NCBI RefSeq assembly: GCF_001638985.1 | Contig: NW_017265146.1 | Coordinates: 248,001-312,000, forward strand | Direction: 5' to 3' | Source: Phycomyces blakesleeanus NRRL 1555(-) | Taxonomy: Eukaryota; Mucoromycota; Mucoromycetes; Mucorales; Phycomycetaceae | DNA length: 64,000 nucleotides | Shown: positions 45,255 to 58,182 of the stretch, one piece after another | Layout of the letters: every line of letters begins with the position of its first letter | Numbering within the stretch: the first letter of the stretch is position 1 | The notes under the pieces: model-generated | Told to the model about the DNA's origin: nothing | Seen by the model: the letters and a program-made list of their open reading frames with translations, nothing else | Database searches by the model: none | Position numbers and translations under genes: made by a program

Positions 45255-45275
45255 TTACCTAAATATCTTAATTAC

Positions 45276-45306
45276 TACCACTATTACTATTACTATTACT
45301 ATTACT
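45276..45306. repeat. (ACTATT)n-type microsatellite
   Basis: Tandem ACTATT units in the 3' region of the F-box gene. Confidence 0.75.
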
Positions 45307-45866
45307 TTGAATTATGTACATACTTGCTGTATATTTAAAATAGATTGTGGAAATTTCTCATTAAAGCATGAATAGTTTCTCATAAATGTTATATGTATAT
45401 AACCAAAAGAAAAAGAAAAAGAAAACAAAAAAGCATAGACAGTGTTTGTAAATATAACATATTATTATTTAAGTACTCTTAAAGAATGAAGATCGTAGAG
45501 CTCTAGATAATTTTTACTTATTCTAGTTCATTAATTAGATAGCTTTTCAATGCACTCAACATTTCTCCTGAAAAAAATATCAACAATCTTTAATCGATGG
45601 CTGGATCATCTCGTCGATTTAAAATCATGGCACCCTTACAGTATTATGAGCATTTGAATTTTTTTTTAAAAAAAAAACAAACGGTGCGGATAGATATAAA
45701 TTAACTTTATTGGATAAGCCCATTAAGGCCTTTGTTTTATCTTTGGTTAATCTTTTCGACCTTTCCACACCAAGGATCATTTGTATTAAGTACAATTATA
45801 AGCACAATGAGATTTTACAGCAATAATTTATTCATATTATTAGGATATTATAGCCCATTATTGTGT
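45307..45866. other. convergent intergenic region, possible last nucleoporin exon
   Basis: 3' sides of the F-box gene (plus) and the Nup192-like gene (minus). At 45570-45520 (minus) a strong acceptor (TTTTTTTCAG) precedes 15 sense codons reading EMLSALKSYLINELE and a stop, which could be the true last exon of the nucleoporin; its phase does not match the upstream donor I chose. Confidence 0.4.
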
Positions 45867-48800
45867 TTACCAATGAGCATGAGGCTGTTTAGGCTCCTGT
45901 ATAATGTGTTTAATAAGGGCTTATAAGTTTATGCTAGTATATATTTTGTACTTACTATAGTACTGAAGGACTCAGGTTTTGGTTGTAAAAGATGCAAAAT
46001 ATCTTTTGTTAAATTTAGTTGTATTTCGGATGTAGATGTACGTGGGCGTTTTATAGCAGTTATGTACTGTAATACATCTTCATGCGAAATTTCCCATCGT
46101 TTAGCCTAGTAATTAGAGTTAAAGTTAGTTAAATTAATGGCTTGTCAATGATAATGCTAATAAGAAAGCAAACCCTAACCTGTCTTCTCGTCTCTTCGCA
46201 ATACTGCCCTTTATTCAATATCAATATGAGCACCAGCCGAAGTACAGGAGTAACAATAATGTCAAACAATTCTATAATTTCATAATAGTTAAAAAAGGGT
46301 CGCTTATTTATATTAATGTCCTACCTGTTTCTTTTTTGCCTTCACGCGGCAATTTGTTCAAGTTGAATCTGCAGAGTTCATCAAATACGTTATGGGCACA
46401 TAGTACTTCAGTTCCTCGCTTTTTTGACGCAATACGCAACAGGAGGTTCATCTTTTCATTATATAAAGCAATACTCGTAGGAGAGACTATGATTATTATA
46501 ATAGATGGTAAGATTCTAGTTTATTACATATATATCATTTATTTACTTACTATCCTGTGGCTTGAATTGACCTTCTCCAGTCTGTCCTTCAAATATCGCG
46601 TCCAACCTATGGCATATAAAATTCTTTCTTTCTAAGAAATTCAGTACAGTGTACGTTCCCGCTCTTTCGGTCAGTTCATATAGGACAGACATCGCCGCCA
46701 GAGCAGTAGGCTTCCAGACATCATCGCTGTATATGGTGTCGTAGTAGATAGTTTCTAGAAATGATGGGTGACTATTTTGGACAGAATCGGAGATGAAGTG
46801 CTGCAATTTAGTTAATGGTAGCGGTAAAGTATCCTTTTGCTGTGTTGGCGGTGTGATTAAGGCAAGATATTTGCTGAGGGTGATATACATGTTTCCACGG
46901 ACCATAACAGAGCCGTGGCTATCCTGTATACAATTGACAATCCCAATAAAGATTTCTGATAAATCCATATCCGAAAAATTTGGGAGACTATAGACAGCAT
47001 TTGTTCCGGGTTTAATCATCACAATCTTTTCTCGGCGAGGTGTGGTATTGATTTGATCCATCAGAGTCAGGATAACCTGACTCATACCTTGAAGCATCGC
47101 ATCATTTTTGTCTGCCAAACGAGGTAACTCTGGAAGGAGCATCTGCAACAGGCCATATATAACCTTGAAGCGTCTATTGGATCTGAACAGTTCGTGACAT
47201 TCCAATACAGATATTTCGACAACCTGTTTCCAGGCCTCAAGACAGCATAACTTTCCATGTGCAATTTCACGTTTGTGGTTTTGGATAACCATTACATGGA
47301 TAATTCGCCGGATTTCGAGCTCAATTTTATTCCATTTGTTGGTATCTGAAGGGTCCTCCATGTGTTGAATACCCCTGAGAAATTTGTAGGCAGACCAGAT
47401 GTCATAGACAACGCATCCATGTTCATTTGTAACCTCAAACCGTGTGTCATCAAAACCTGTAAAAAAGTCCAAACAGAAATCTTTCGGAGAGTCCTTGGTG
47501 TGGTCATCCCAGATGAAGTTGAGCGAGCTGACAATCTCCAGAATCTTAACAAGCGGTTGCTGGAGCACGCGTGTTGCTTGAGGAGATGCATTCTTTTCAG
47601 GAAGTTCGCCATCGCCATACAGAAGTTCAATTAGTCGACTTGCATCAGATGTTCTTCCAGAAACAGCTGCGGCATGTAATTCAAGTGCAACTGAGTGAAG
47701 GAGCCAGGCACGTCGAAGGAGCTGTGATCGAAGAGAGAAGAAGTCGATACTATTTTTTGTTCCGTCAGGGTAAATAAGGGTTCCTGGTAACATATGAACA
47801 GGTGTACTTTGGTAGCTTGTTAGACCGGATGGCATTGCTTTGAATTGCTCGTAAAAATAGTTTTCTCTGGTTCTGAGATATCGCATAACCGGTTCTGAGG
47901 TCGACTTTTTGGAGCAGAGTTGGTAGATCAATTGGTAGCACTTTTCAGCCAATAGTGGATGAGTTGCAATGAGTGGCAGACCTTTAGCACTCACGCCTGA
48001 TCGTAATAGGTCGAGAATGGAGTGAAAGCTGGTGGGAATAGCATTACTACTGAGAGGATCTTTTATACTAACTAATCCCTTCCCATTTTTAGTTTCAAAA
48101 CCTAAAAGGAATTCTGTGAGATTAGGAGAAGATTTGGATTTTACAGAATTATTTAGGAGCAAGTCAAGAATTTCTAGACGGATCGAACTTTGAATACGTC
48201 GTGGAGAAGTTTCGTTGAGCTGGTGAATATTGTCGGCTACTGTCTCGGCACGCCAGAACGGAATATTGTTGAGATCATACATATAATCATTAAAAGTGAT
48301 AGATTCTGAGTAGTCTAATCTGAGTCTTTCACTGAATCCATAGATAATTGCGTCCGCTTCACTACTTGCTTGTAAGACCATGGTAAGCTGTTTTCCAAGG
48401 CCACCAGTGTCCAAATGCACATAATTTCCCTGTTCGCTCTTGACTGTCATATCGTTTAAGGAGGGATCGGCAGAAAGTGTTTGCAAGATTTTGGCGCTTA
48501 GCGAACAGATCTCTTCATAGTCTTTGCTGTTAACAAGCTGGCTGATATTGATAAGAACCTTTTGGTGATGGAGCATTAAATGGCTAAACATAGTAATAGA
48601 CGGGATAGGCTTGAAGTTAAAATCCCCCAAGACAATATCAGGGGAGGATGTTTTTGTCAGGGAACGTAGGATTGTGGGCACCAGCAGGTTGCAAAAGGCG
48701 TCTTGAACTTCAAGGGCTTTATCGATGATCGATAGACATCTCGCAACGCATTCTCTCGAAAACGTAGGCATGCTTCTCCAGCTAATTGAGCCTTCTGTCT

Positions 48801-51524
48801 CGTGTTCTAAGATACTAAAAAGCTTTTTAGTTAATCGAGAGTCTGAGAATAGGCGAACGAAGACCTCAAATCCGGGGTGGGTAATATAACGTAAGAGGGA
48901 GCTGAGGATTTCTTCCGCGCCAGTTTTCTGCTGGTAATTTATGTCGCCCCTCCACCAATATACTAAGGGTCTCAAATCAAAGGACATGATGCAATTCTCC
49001 AAGAGTTTAAGACATGCTTCAGTAAGTTGCCATTTGCATTCTGAATGCATATATTTGAAAGAATCCAGCTGGAGAAACACGTTTTCAATAATAAGAGATA
49101 TATACGGTTCAGCACCCGGGTTCTTTCGATTATAGCCAAGTTTGGAAGGAATAGAAAAGCCCGTTGTTTTATACCCTGCAATCAGTTCATTTCGTTCATT
49201 TTGAGGATGGATAAGTGATGTCAAGAGTTCAATAATTGCCAAAGTCTCGGGGTAAGTGCCAGTAGATTGTTCGAGCGAAAGGTCTTTCATGAATCCAACT
49301 TGTTTTGAAGCCATAGCTTGAGCACGGGTCAATCCTTCCTTTGGTGGGTGATAAACAAGGAATTGTCCACCTTCTAAAACATCCCACATCTCCAGAGCAT
49401 GGGATCTTCCAACTCCATTAATGTCTCCACCACCAGAAGAGCAAAATGCTGCGAGGGCACCGTAAAGAGCAGCGCGAAGTTGTGTTGAAGTTGGGGAATT
49501 AATCATATCAATCAAGCTATTCTGGACATTTAAGATTTTATCTTCCCATAAGAATTTTCTCGCATCCACGTAATACAGAACCACTTGCTTTAAAAGGTAG
49601 AGAAATGTCTTCAAGAGGTTCTCTTCATTTGGAGGAAGACGGTTGATACGGTCTTCGGTACTAGTGTGCAGCAAAGGTGCATAGTATTGAAGAGTCTGAA
49701 CGAGGCTCGCCCATGAGAAGAAATTATTTACACCCGACTCATATGTGGTTGTATATCTTCTGAGATAGGCGAAACAAGAGCGTGCACAACGTTCTCCTGT
49801 CGAAATCGACCCCAAGAAATCATATACCGCTTTTACTGTACTTTGCACTCTGATGCTTGCTGCCCATTGTGTGAAGATGTATAGACCACCTTCATCATTT
49901 GTCCAGAACTGAAATCCTGCATCAATACGATAACGATAGACGCTGGCAAGGAAAGAAAAGAAATCTTCTAAATCATGACATCTTTCATCTTTGTTGTTTA
50001 AATCTGTATATATGATAGATGACTGTTGTGTGGGTAAAGTAGCCGGGTTTGAATCTTCTTCGCGATATTTGAGGGTTTGTAAAACGCTTTTCATATTTCT
50101 GATAAACGTGCTTGCCAAAATGTCCAGCTCATGTAAAACATATATATGAAAATCTTCGCGAATAAATGCATTGAATAGTGTAAAGTCTCCAAGGTTGACA
50201 GCTCTATCTGTCACCATATTTCCATCGTCATCTATCTGATCTTTCAATACTCCCCGGTAAACGTTATTTTTTCCGTATTCTTGTTGAAACTGCAGTAGAT
50301 AGTTGTTCATAAATACAAACGCCTTTGCTGATATCGCATCTTTTACAAGTTCAGTAAAATCTCCAGTACCCGTTACTCTTTCTTTGAGACCCGGTTTTGA
50401 TAACGAGGCATGCTCCAGTAATATGACCCATTGAATAAATATTGTCGCTTTTATAGGAAGTACTGTCCATGATTGATTCATTATTCGCTCGTGAAACTTC
50501 TTTAAGAATTCTTCATTTTTGGATAAATCCTTGCGCTGGTAATCGTCGTCCATATTAACATGATTCTCTGGTGAAAGAATAGCGATCATGCAGATAATCA
50601 TATAAGGTGTAGCGTAATCTTTGAGGTTTGCGTTTTCCAACATTCCCAAGAAAGACAGTACGTCTTCTGGTTCTGGCCAAAAAAGAGAGCCAAGGTGATA
50701 AAATATCCTTATCAGACCTGTACGCTCCTCCACTAAGTGGTGCATTCTGTATTCTGTAATCTCTTCTCCCAGCTTTCCCTGTCCAACCCCATTTGCCAAT
50801 CCAATAGCAGGAGTTGGCTGGGCATTTGATAATGCGCCGGTATCCATGATTGAGCTGATATATTCTTGGTATCTTTTAACAGTCGCAATCAGTTTCGCTA
50901 TAAATGATCCACTTGGTCCACCTGGTCCACCTGTTACTGTTGACAGTTGTTCCTGAGGTAAACGAGTTTGCATGATATCGTTCATGAAATCGTAGCAAAC
51001 CAATCGTATGTCGTTGTTTACACTTGCATCTTTGGCCGTTGTAAGAATAACTTCGAAGCATTCTAGGAGATATTCATGCTCTTGGTGGTAAAGAACGATT
51101 GAAATGTCGATAGCATTATCCTCTGTGTATGATACCTCTTCCAACCCTCGTTTTAAAAGAGTGGCTGCTGTGTACTCATTAATATCTAGTTGGTCGGAAA
51201 GAAATATGGCTTTCTGTGCGAATTCTGGTGCGATCTTCTGAAGAGTTCCATTGATATATGCCTTGCCTGATTAACATGGCATGTTAATCGATCCTTTCTC
51301 TGTCTCATCGATTGTACATTAGGTCACCTGTTACCTTGATTGAGATTGGTTCTGTGTGCTGTATTTCTGGAATCATCGTCTAGAAGTCGTAATAGTTTAG
51401 GCTTGCTTAATTGAAGCTTGGCTCTGAGATCAGAAGCCAAAACAGACGACTCGGAGGTTCTGGCTCGACAGATGTCATCGTGAAGGGTACGGGCTTCTTC
51501 TGTCCAAGTTGGAATACCGTACAT
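45867..51524 (-). CDS. large scaffold nucleoporin of the Nup192/Nup205 (Nup188) family
   Basis: Inner-ring nuclear pore scaffold protein of about 1780 residues. I join exons 51524-51335, 51266-46551, 46486-46325, 46271-46180 and 46105-45956, all in phase, then a tentative last exon 45896-45867. The N-terminus carries family traits: KPKLLRLLDDDSRN, GKAYINGTLQKIAPEFAQKA, then AIFLSDQLDINEYTAATLL. The rest is an all-helical solenoid with no catalytic motif, as expected. Length agrees with yeast Nup192 (1683) and the N-terminal LSD.L.lNE pattern favours Nup192/Nup205, but Nup188 cannot be excluded. The long second exon (4.7 kb) contrasts with the intron-rich neighbours. The 3' end is uncertain. 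Confidence 0.85.
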
Positions 51525-52252
51525 TTAAATTATATAGTCTCTATCGGGTCGAAATTTTCCCAGTAAAGCTCTATTGAGGTTGTGATTCTGAATTATATAT
51601 AGTATTATAGGCTAACCTACTTTATTGAATAGAAGCGCGATTGTGACGAAGAGGCCAACGCGAGGACAGCAAAGGGACCAAAAAAACACGCGAAAAATGA
51701 AACGGGTCTGTGTGACTGTATTAATACGTCATGGTGTGGATGTATGAAACTTCTTAAAGTTCAACATTAGTAGACCTTTTGGTGTTTTGAGCAATAAAGT
51801 GGCAAGGGTTTTTGATATCTTTTTTAAATTCTAAAAAAAAAATTCCTTTACCAAGTCTGTTTGGATATTAGTTTTGATTTCATTTAAACCTATAAAGTCA
51901 AAAGTGGCCTTGTATTCAATAGGACAGTTGCCGAAGCTGAAACAAGAGATATGATATTGGCCCTCTGAGCCGTGTTCTTATTATCAGTTTTATATATAAA
52001 TAAAGTTTAAGTCTTTATCAAGTTCCTCCTTTATAAATCTCGGTCGTATAAATGAGATTAGTTTGTATTTTCTACTTTATATTTATTGGTGAGAAAACAA
52101 GAACCTTTGTACCCAGGTATAAGGTGCGATGTGAAATAGAGTTTATCCAGTAGGATGGGAGATTTACATGCATAATATAAAGTTATTCAAGTATAATAGC
52201 TTACCAACGGTATCTTGGGTGAATCTTAGGCGGTAAACAGGAGGGAATATTT
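51525..52252. other. intergenic, no gene seen
   Basis: Upstream side of the Nup192-like gene. About 730 AT-rich bases without recognisable features. Confidence 0.5.
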
Positions 52253-53290
52253 CTATATTTTTTGAATTCCTGTCAGTTTTTGTCTCACATAACAACCCTC
52301 CTGAAGAGCTTCTTTTGCTTGTCTTCTAGCACTTACAATTTTAATGGCACGGGTAAACCTATTAAGGAAAATATCATGTCTAAATCGGTTAAGTATATTC
52401 CAGAAGTTCAGGACAGCAGTAAGATTTCTATTCCACACATTATGCTCAAACTGTAACGAAGCCATGTTCTCAAAACAATTTTGATTTGGTAAATCTGTAT
52501 GGATTTATAAAAAGTATTAGTAATAGAAAAAATGATGACTAGCTGTAATATTCCCCTTAGAAAACTATGGCAAGTTACAGTTGTCATTTGAATGGGGTTA
52601 TATTAGCGAGCGTTTTCGACTTGCTTGAAGGTTCAAAGGGAAAGCCGAGAGTACGAAAAATAGTGCTTGGAAGTACTAAATGTATCAAACAAACAAAGAT
52701 CGGATCCATGCTTATGAGGTAGACATCTAATTACTACACCATTGATTGCTTCATGGCTTTTATTGTGATATACATACCAGTTTTTCACCATCAATACAGA
52801 AGGCCAACCAAATTCAGCACTGATCTTTCTTGCTAGACATTTGCTGGCTTTGGAATGGTTAATATATGAGGAAAGGTGAAACTTGCGGAATAAATATTGA
52901 TGACTGGTTCGACTTTTGGTACTTGCGTAAAAGAACCAGAAGATAGAGATACTTACAGTAATATAGGCATCGTCGTGATAATAAATGAGCTCATAATTTC
53001 ACTTTGTCCTTTCTGTTATATAAAAGGAAGTGCTATGATCAAACAAGAGTAAAGAGACATAAGCAAAAATATCTAACGTAATATATTCATCAAGATCGAA
53101 GAATGGATCGCGTGGTAGCTCGGTAAGGAAGATGCTATTGTTTAATGCGGTGTGGGTGACGATTGTGTGGACTTTAGTAAAAAGAACTCGTAGGGGTCTA
53201 AGGAAGTCTGGGTTCCATCCTGTTGCCTTTATTGATGCCTCAACAGTAAGGGCTCGGAATGGGGTAGCTTCGTTTATTGTCTTCTAATCC
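52253..53290 (-). CDS. unresolved multi-exon gene or relic of unknown function
   Basis: Several minus-strand stretches look coding but I cannot join them confidently. The first, about 53290-53090, reads EATPFRALTVEASIKATGWN and ends DPFFDLDEYIT. A second near 52840-52775 includes ARKISAEFGWPSVLMVKNW before a GTATGT donor. A third near 52680-52610 reads LPSTIFRTLGFPFEPSSKSK. The last, about 52490-52253, includes LQFEHNVWNRNLTAVLNFWN and ends QKLTGIQKI before a stop. Good splice-like sites flank most of these. I recognise no family. It may be a real gene with four or more exons or a decayed one. Confidence 0.4.
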
Positions 53291-53672
53291 ACAGTGGACT
53301 AGAGATACGAGGTTTGGACAGTGCTTTTGAAAGTGACAATTACTATGGATTATATACTAAGATATTGGGTAAGTATGTATGCTGTAGGTCGGTTGATAGA
53401 TTACTTACAAGAGTAAAGGATAAAAGTATGTAGAGTTTAAAACTCTTTCCTGTCAATCGTACTTTTTTTTATAGACTTATATATATTATAGCAATTTTAT
53501 AGCTTAAACTCTTACTAAATATCACATAAAGGTACTTCTTTACATACTTCTTCAATTATTTTGATCAATAAAACCCATAAAATCTCGATATAAAAGTAGA
53601 AAATATACGAGTTTGGAGTTATAAATTCTACCATTTCTTATAGTGATAGCTAACACTATGGCACAATCGGGT

Positions 53673-55119
53673 TTATGTCCTTAATAAACAATACAAAAAA
53701 ACTATTGCACCACTAAAAAAAATCTTTGCTACACAATCACACGCTTTTCTACTACTGCATCTGATTGCTCCTTGTATATATGTACCAGCTGTTTTTCTTG
53801 ACCATGGCTTCTTCAGGTGCTGCCCAACGATATTCATATTGCTAAGAACCATCGTCGGTTTCTTGGAAGACTTATAAAATTTCCTACCGTTTGTCGAATT
53901 AACATTTGTCAGAAATACTGAATTAACTAATTGGATATCACCAGTGCTGGTATTTTCACTCAATCTTGTCGATTTTTCTGTAATGCCTAATGGAGCCACC
54001 TCCACAGTGGGTGTAAGTACAGTCCTGTTGCTAGACAAGATTATGGAAAAGCATTGGCCACAGCTACTGATGTGCCCAGCTTGTACCTCAATAAAATTGA
54101 TAGTATGGTGTTCTCTCGTATAGTGAATGTATTCCCTGTAATTCTTTCAAGATTTATCTGAATGAGCTGGAAGTATCATCTCGCTAAGATCCATCCTTAC
54201 AGGAGTTTTGCCTTTCGGCTTAAGTGGTATATACGAATATTGTATAATCCAGGTATATGTAGGCAGTTTACTGTCAAATTGTAATAGTTCTATAAAATAT
54301 GAGCGTCAGAGCTAGTTGCTGTATAATTGGATATGCCGTCTCTCCCAATTTCTTCACGTACTTGAGTACTGTAATATTCTTCAAGAACGCTTAAACGGTA
54401 CATCTTTCGATTTTCGCGGCGTGGAATTGAAAGGTAGATAATATAATCTGTAACTAACTCACATTGATCGAAAGCTCATATTCGCCCTTTTTTCAGTATC
54501 CAGTAGTCTCAACTGATTCTGGAGTGACTCCTCACCCTGTGCCTAATACATAGACATTGATAGTAATATCCTGTCCCTGTTCCTGTATCATTGGTGCTAT
54601 GGATAAACCATTCTTGATTTTTGCTATTTACAGCCACCAGCTCATACCCATTCTGGGCTGTTCTGACATTGGACATTGGCTGTTCCATTTGTGATGATTC
54701 TGACAAAGTGACATTGTTAAATCTCTCTTAAGGTACTCTATATGTACGAGAGCTTCTCGTACGGTGGATATGATTGCCGTAATATTTCCTAACAAGCCAA
54801 TTATTCACATGCAGTATAGTTTCTTTATCGTAGCTTGCATAATTTATCTCCTAGCCCTCCGTTTTCTTACCTTCTCAGATAATACTGTTACTTTCACTTC
54901 TATCGAATTGGGCGTAAACCTCAGAAAATATTGTTGCTTTTTTCCCAATCGATAAGAAAGCTCAAAGCTTGTAGTTGGTCCGTAGCTTGCGTCAAGTATT
55001 GTTTTTTTTTGTTCTTGGACTTTTCCAGCACAAGAATGTTGTCCAAGTAGTATATTGACTTTATTCATTGTTGGCTCGGATGTTCCGGAACATACCTCAT
55101 CATTTTTAAGAATACTCAT
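53673..55119 (-). pseudogene. probable decayed gene for a Ser/Thr-rich, membrane-ended protein
   Basis: Several coding-like minus-strand pieces follow each other. 55119-54871 ends in a GTAAGA donor and includes YGPTTSFELSYRLGKKQQYF. A piece near 54725-54550 has many potential N-glycosylation sites. A piece near 54400-54300 includes MYRLSVLEEYYSTQVREEIG. A long frame from about 54290 to 53673 includes DSKLPTYTWIIQYSYIPL and ends in a hydrophobic helix (FFSGAIVFLYCLL). A one-base frame change near 54300 and an in-frame TGA at 54147-54149 interrupt it, so I call it a pseudogene. Short unseen introns are the alternative. No family is recognised. Confidence 0.4.
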
Positions 55120-55758
55120 GGTGATATGGCCAGTCCAAATGCTAAAGGCTTTTACTGATAAATCAATCCCTGATGTTGAAAGGAGAAATACTAGTGAGGT
55201 TGAGGGTGAATCGAAACATATATATAGGCATCTTTTAGATTTATCTTTAATTAATCATTTCGATCTTTCTACACTAATTGTTATCCCAATTCAGACCCAC
55301 ACGTTTTTTTATTGTCTAGCTTTAGGTAAGCTGAATTCACTTATTTTATTAGAAAAAGAAGATAAACTTTAAGGACGCATATACACAAAGGCATTACATG
55401 TTTATTATGAAGACGGGCAAGTAATTGATGTTGCTAAAAGCAAAAACGAGCTAACTAGGATGGGGGGCTTATGGGCACTTCCACTTACTGGAAAATGTTG
55501 TCAGCTACACTATTTGCACATCTTTGCAAAAGAAGAAAGTATTTGATGCTTTCATTTTCATTGTAAAGAAATAATTTTTGGAAATGGTGGAATTTTTTCT
55601 CATGAATATATTGCTTTGTGTATATTAACCATTGAGTCGGAATGCATGCCGAATATCTCATTAAGGAATTATTGCCATGCTTAAAATTTAGGATATACAA
55701 GAATTCTAATTGATTCTTGTACTGCTACAGCTCTTTATGTAACAGGCAGTTTAATATA
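55120..55758. other. intergenic, no supported gene
   Basis: About 640 AT-rich bases upstream of the decayed gene. The minus strand stays open for a short distance upstream of 55119, so the true start of that gene is uncertain. Confidence 0.4.
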
Positions 55759-55964
55759 CAGTCAAAGCTCGATTTAGTAATATTTGATTTAGTAATAATC
55801 GCGATTTAGTAATATTTTTTTCAGCACTTTTATTCGCAGTCACATAGATCAAATCTGCAATATTGCTAAAAAACATATGCGGAGTAAGAAAAAATACATT
55901 TGATTTAGTAATAGTAATACAATTTGGCTTCTCCCAAAAGTATTACTAAATCGAGCTTTGACTG
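55759..55964. mobile_element. 206-bp palindromic MITE (Tc1/pogo type ends)
   Basis: Perfect 24-bp terminal inverted repeats beginning CAGTCAAAGCTCGATTTAG, flanked on both sides by TA (55757-55758 and 55965-55966). The 12-bp word GATTTAGTAATA is repeated inside: three times on the left and once near the right, with an inverted copy forming the right end. It has no coding capacity. TA duplication and the CAGT start suggest mobilisation by a Tc1/pogo-type transposase; no autonomous partner with these ends is in the window. Confidence 0.9.
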
Positions 55965-55966
55965 TA

Positions 55967-56623
55967 CTATAAAAAATCACCTTTTTATTTTAACATATCT
56001 AATAATTCTTCCCGCGGTATCAAAAAGTAGCTTTATCCATATGAATAACTCTTGGATCCAAAGTCTGGTCATAAATATCAAAGACAAAAGATTCTTTGCA
56101 CGGATACAATATCGGGACATTGTAATCTAAAAGTAGGAATGGAAAGAATAATCTTTAGTAAATTATATCTCATTATTTAATTATAACTACTAAAAACAAA
56201 CAAGCAGCAACTTGTCAAATACCCTGGTTTTAAGTAGCAGAAAGGTATTATGTCTGTAGATATCTAATGAGATCATTTCACTAGAATTCTATACCCAGTT
56301 TTATTTTCAAGCTATCCAAGATCTCTTTGATCTAGATAATCTATTCATTCGAATAGTCCAAGTTAATTTTGATATCTTAAATATAATACTCTTCTTCTTT
56401 CTTATTTGGTGCGTGCGTCTTTGGTGTCACATTTATATTTTTTAGCTGTGGTCTGATATCTACTTGAAATATAAGATAGATTGCTTCTAACAAGGCATGA
56501 TATCTAATGATACACGTGATTGCTACCATAGCCGTGTGCTTCAAGGATTAGTCTTGCTTTTGTATCGTATTCTTCTTGGCCTATTTTTCTTTATATATAT
56601 TCATAAATCTCAGTATATCTACG
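55967..56623. other. intergenic, upstream of the Sog2-like gene
   Basis: About 650 AT-rich bases. A TATA-like TTTATATATATTC at about 56590 sits very near the chosen start codon and so may belong to the leader rather than a core promoter. Confidence 0.4.
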
Positions 56624-58182
56624 ATGGAAGATTCCAAAACACAACCTCCATTACGAAACCACAATGGGATCTCTGGATCTATTGTCGCAGGATTATGTCT
56701 TAATAAGCATGGCTACTCCATAGTAAAACCTCCTACCAATCGCCACACCATTCGAATAGCAAATCTCCCACCGTTCAACCTCTCGCATAAATCCTCAATA
56801 GAATCTGACAACACAAGACACAGCCCCTCCGATATCACTTCAAAATTACTCTTTACTCGTAACATGAGCACTAAAATTCAACAACATCAATCCAGTCAAC
56901 TAGATTCTGACATTAATACAGAGCGAATCGCTACACTAGATTCAAAATTCCCTAGTCACAAACTATTGGATGCCTGCCAGAATGTTTCCTTTCTCTCTAT
57001 CCTTATACAAAGCACTCTCCATAAATGCCTTGACTTTTGCGTGAGCGATAAATTACAATCACTAATGGCAGATTCTTTGCAGCATTCAAGGTCATTTACA
57101 GACAAATTAACCATGGTGCTTCATCAAATCGATTACCAAATGGTCCGCCAGGCACCAAAACCGGCCTTAGAATTTGATCTCATTAAAGCAGCCAGAGCCT
57201 GTATTAATTCTCTCCGGGAACTCTGCACACAAATCAAAGACTGTTTGGGGCTGCTTGTCAATATACTAGATCCAAAAAACGCTAGGTACCTGGTGATGAA
57301 TCTTCACTGTGCTGCTGTAGACCTTAAAGAAGCCTGGGAGATTATCACAGCTCAGACTCCTCCTGTTCATATCCTTTCTATCCACCCAACTCTTTCAGCA
57401 CCGACCGGCCTTCGTAAAAACACAAAACATGTTCCTTATTTACCTCGTGCTCGATCTGCAAGTGAACATCAACCAGGCACACATTATATAGCATATCTCA
57501 CAACCTCTTCAACTAAAGACAGTACCCGGCTGTTCGGTCATCTCAGACTAGCTGTTACCGGATCACTTCATGTTATTGATTTATTGAATATATCTATTAA
57601 AGCAGTTACCGGAACCGAAAGCCTGAATCAAAAACTTTATGCATTAAGTCAACAAGCCCAGCAAGCAATTTATATGGCGCTGTGTTTGGCTGAGAGTTTA
57701 GATAACGTGATGTTGAAAGAAAGCGACAGTTACAGAAACAACAATTATGATAGCAATAGTTTAGATGTAATTCCTGTTGCGTTCTCTTCCAAAGAAGTAC
57801 CCACGCTTGTGTCTCCCAAAGACATGTTAGTACAAAAGGATACCAGTCGGAAACTGTGGGAAGACACAACTGCGTATCTCAAGGTAAACTGCTTTTCTTT
57901 TTTATTATATTTTTTGTGGGCGTAGGCAAGAACTCGGCGCTTCTTTTTTTTTTTAAAAAAAAAAGAGAAACATTTATTGTATTACAGTCTATTCTATTAG
58001 TGATGAGCTCTATACGATCCATTTCAACGGAAGAGGATTTTTCATGGCCAAAGCCAATAAAACAAGGATGTTTGCATGTCACAAGAGTAACAGCAGAAGT
58101 AGCCAAGCTATGGAACAGCTATAGTGTATTTGCAGAACATGGTTATTATCTTGGAAAGGGAGATGGAGTTAACAGAAAATAG
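56624..58182 (+). CDS. Sog2-like RAM-pathway protein
   Basis: I join two exons (56624-57883 and 57988-58182), phase 0, giving 484 residues. I chose the ATG at 56624 (MEDSKTQPPL) because the 16 codons upstream look like a T-rich leader. The N-terminal 110 residues are Ser/Thr-rich. The rest is helical and matches the Sog2 domain layout: DLIKAARACINSLRELC, a segment with RYLVMNLHCAAVDLKEAW, VPYLPRARSAS, and a C-terminal helix bundle (VTRVTAEVAKLWNSYSVFAE). Sog2 acts in the RAM network that regulates the Ndr-type kinase Cbk1 in polarised growth. No leucine-rich repeats are visible, unlike yeast Sog2. The assignment is moderately sure. Confidence 0.65.

Noticed and set aside
52690..52770. Possible tRNA-Met on the minus strand (anticodon-loop-like CTCATAA)
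   Set aside because: The anticodon stem does not pair and there is no proper T-loop; at best it is a decayed tRNA-derived sequence.
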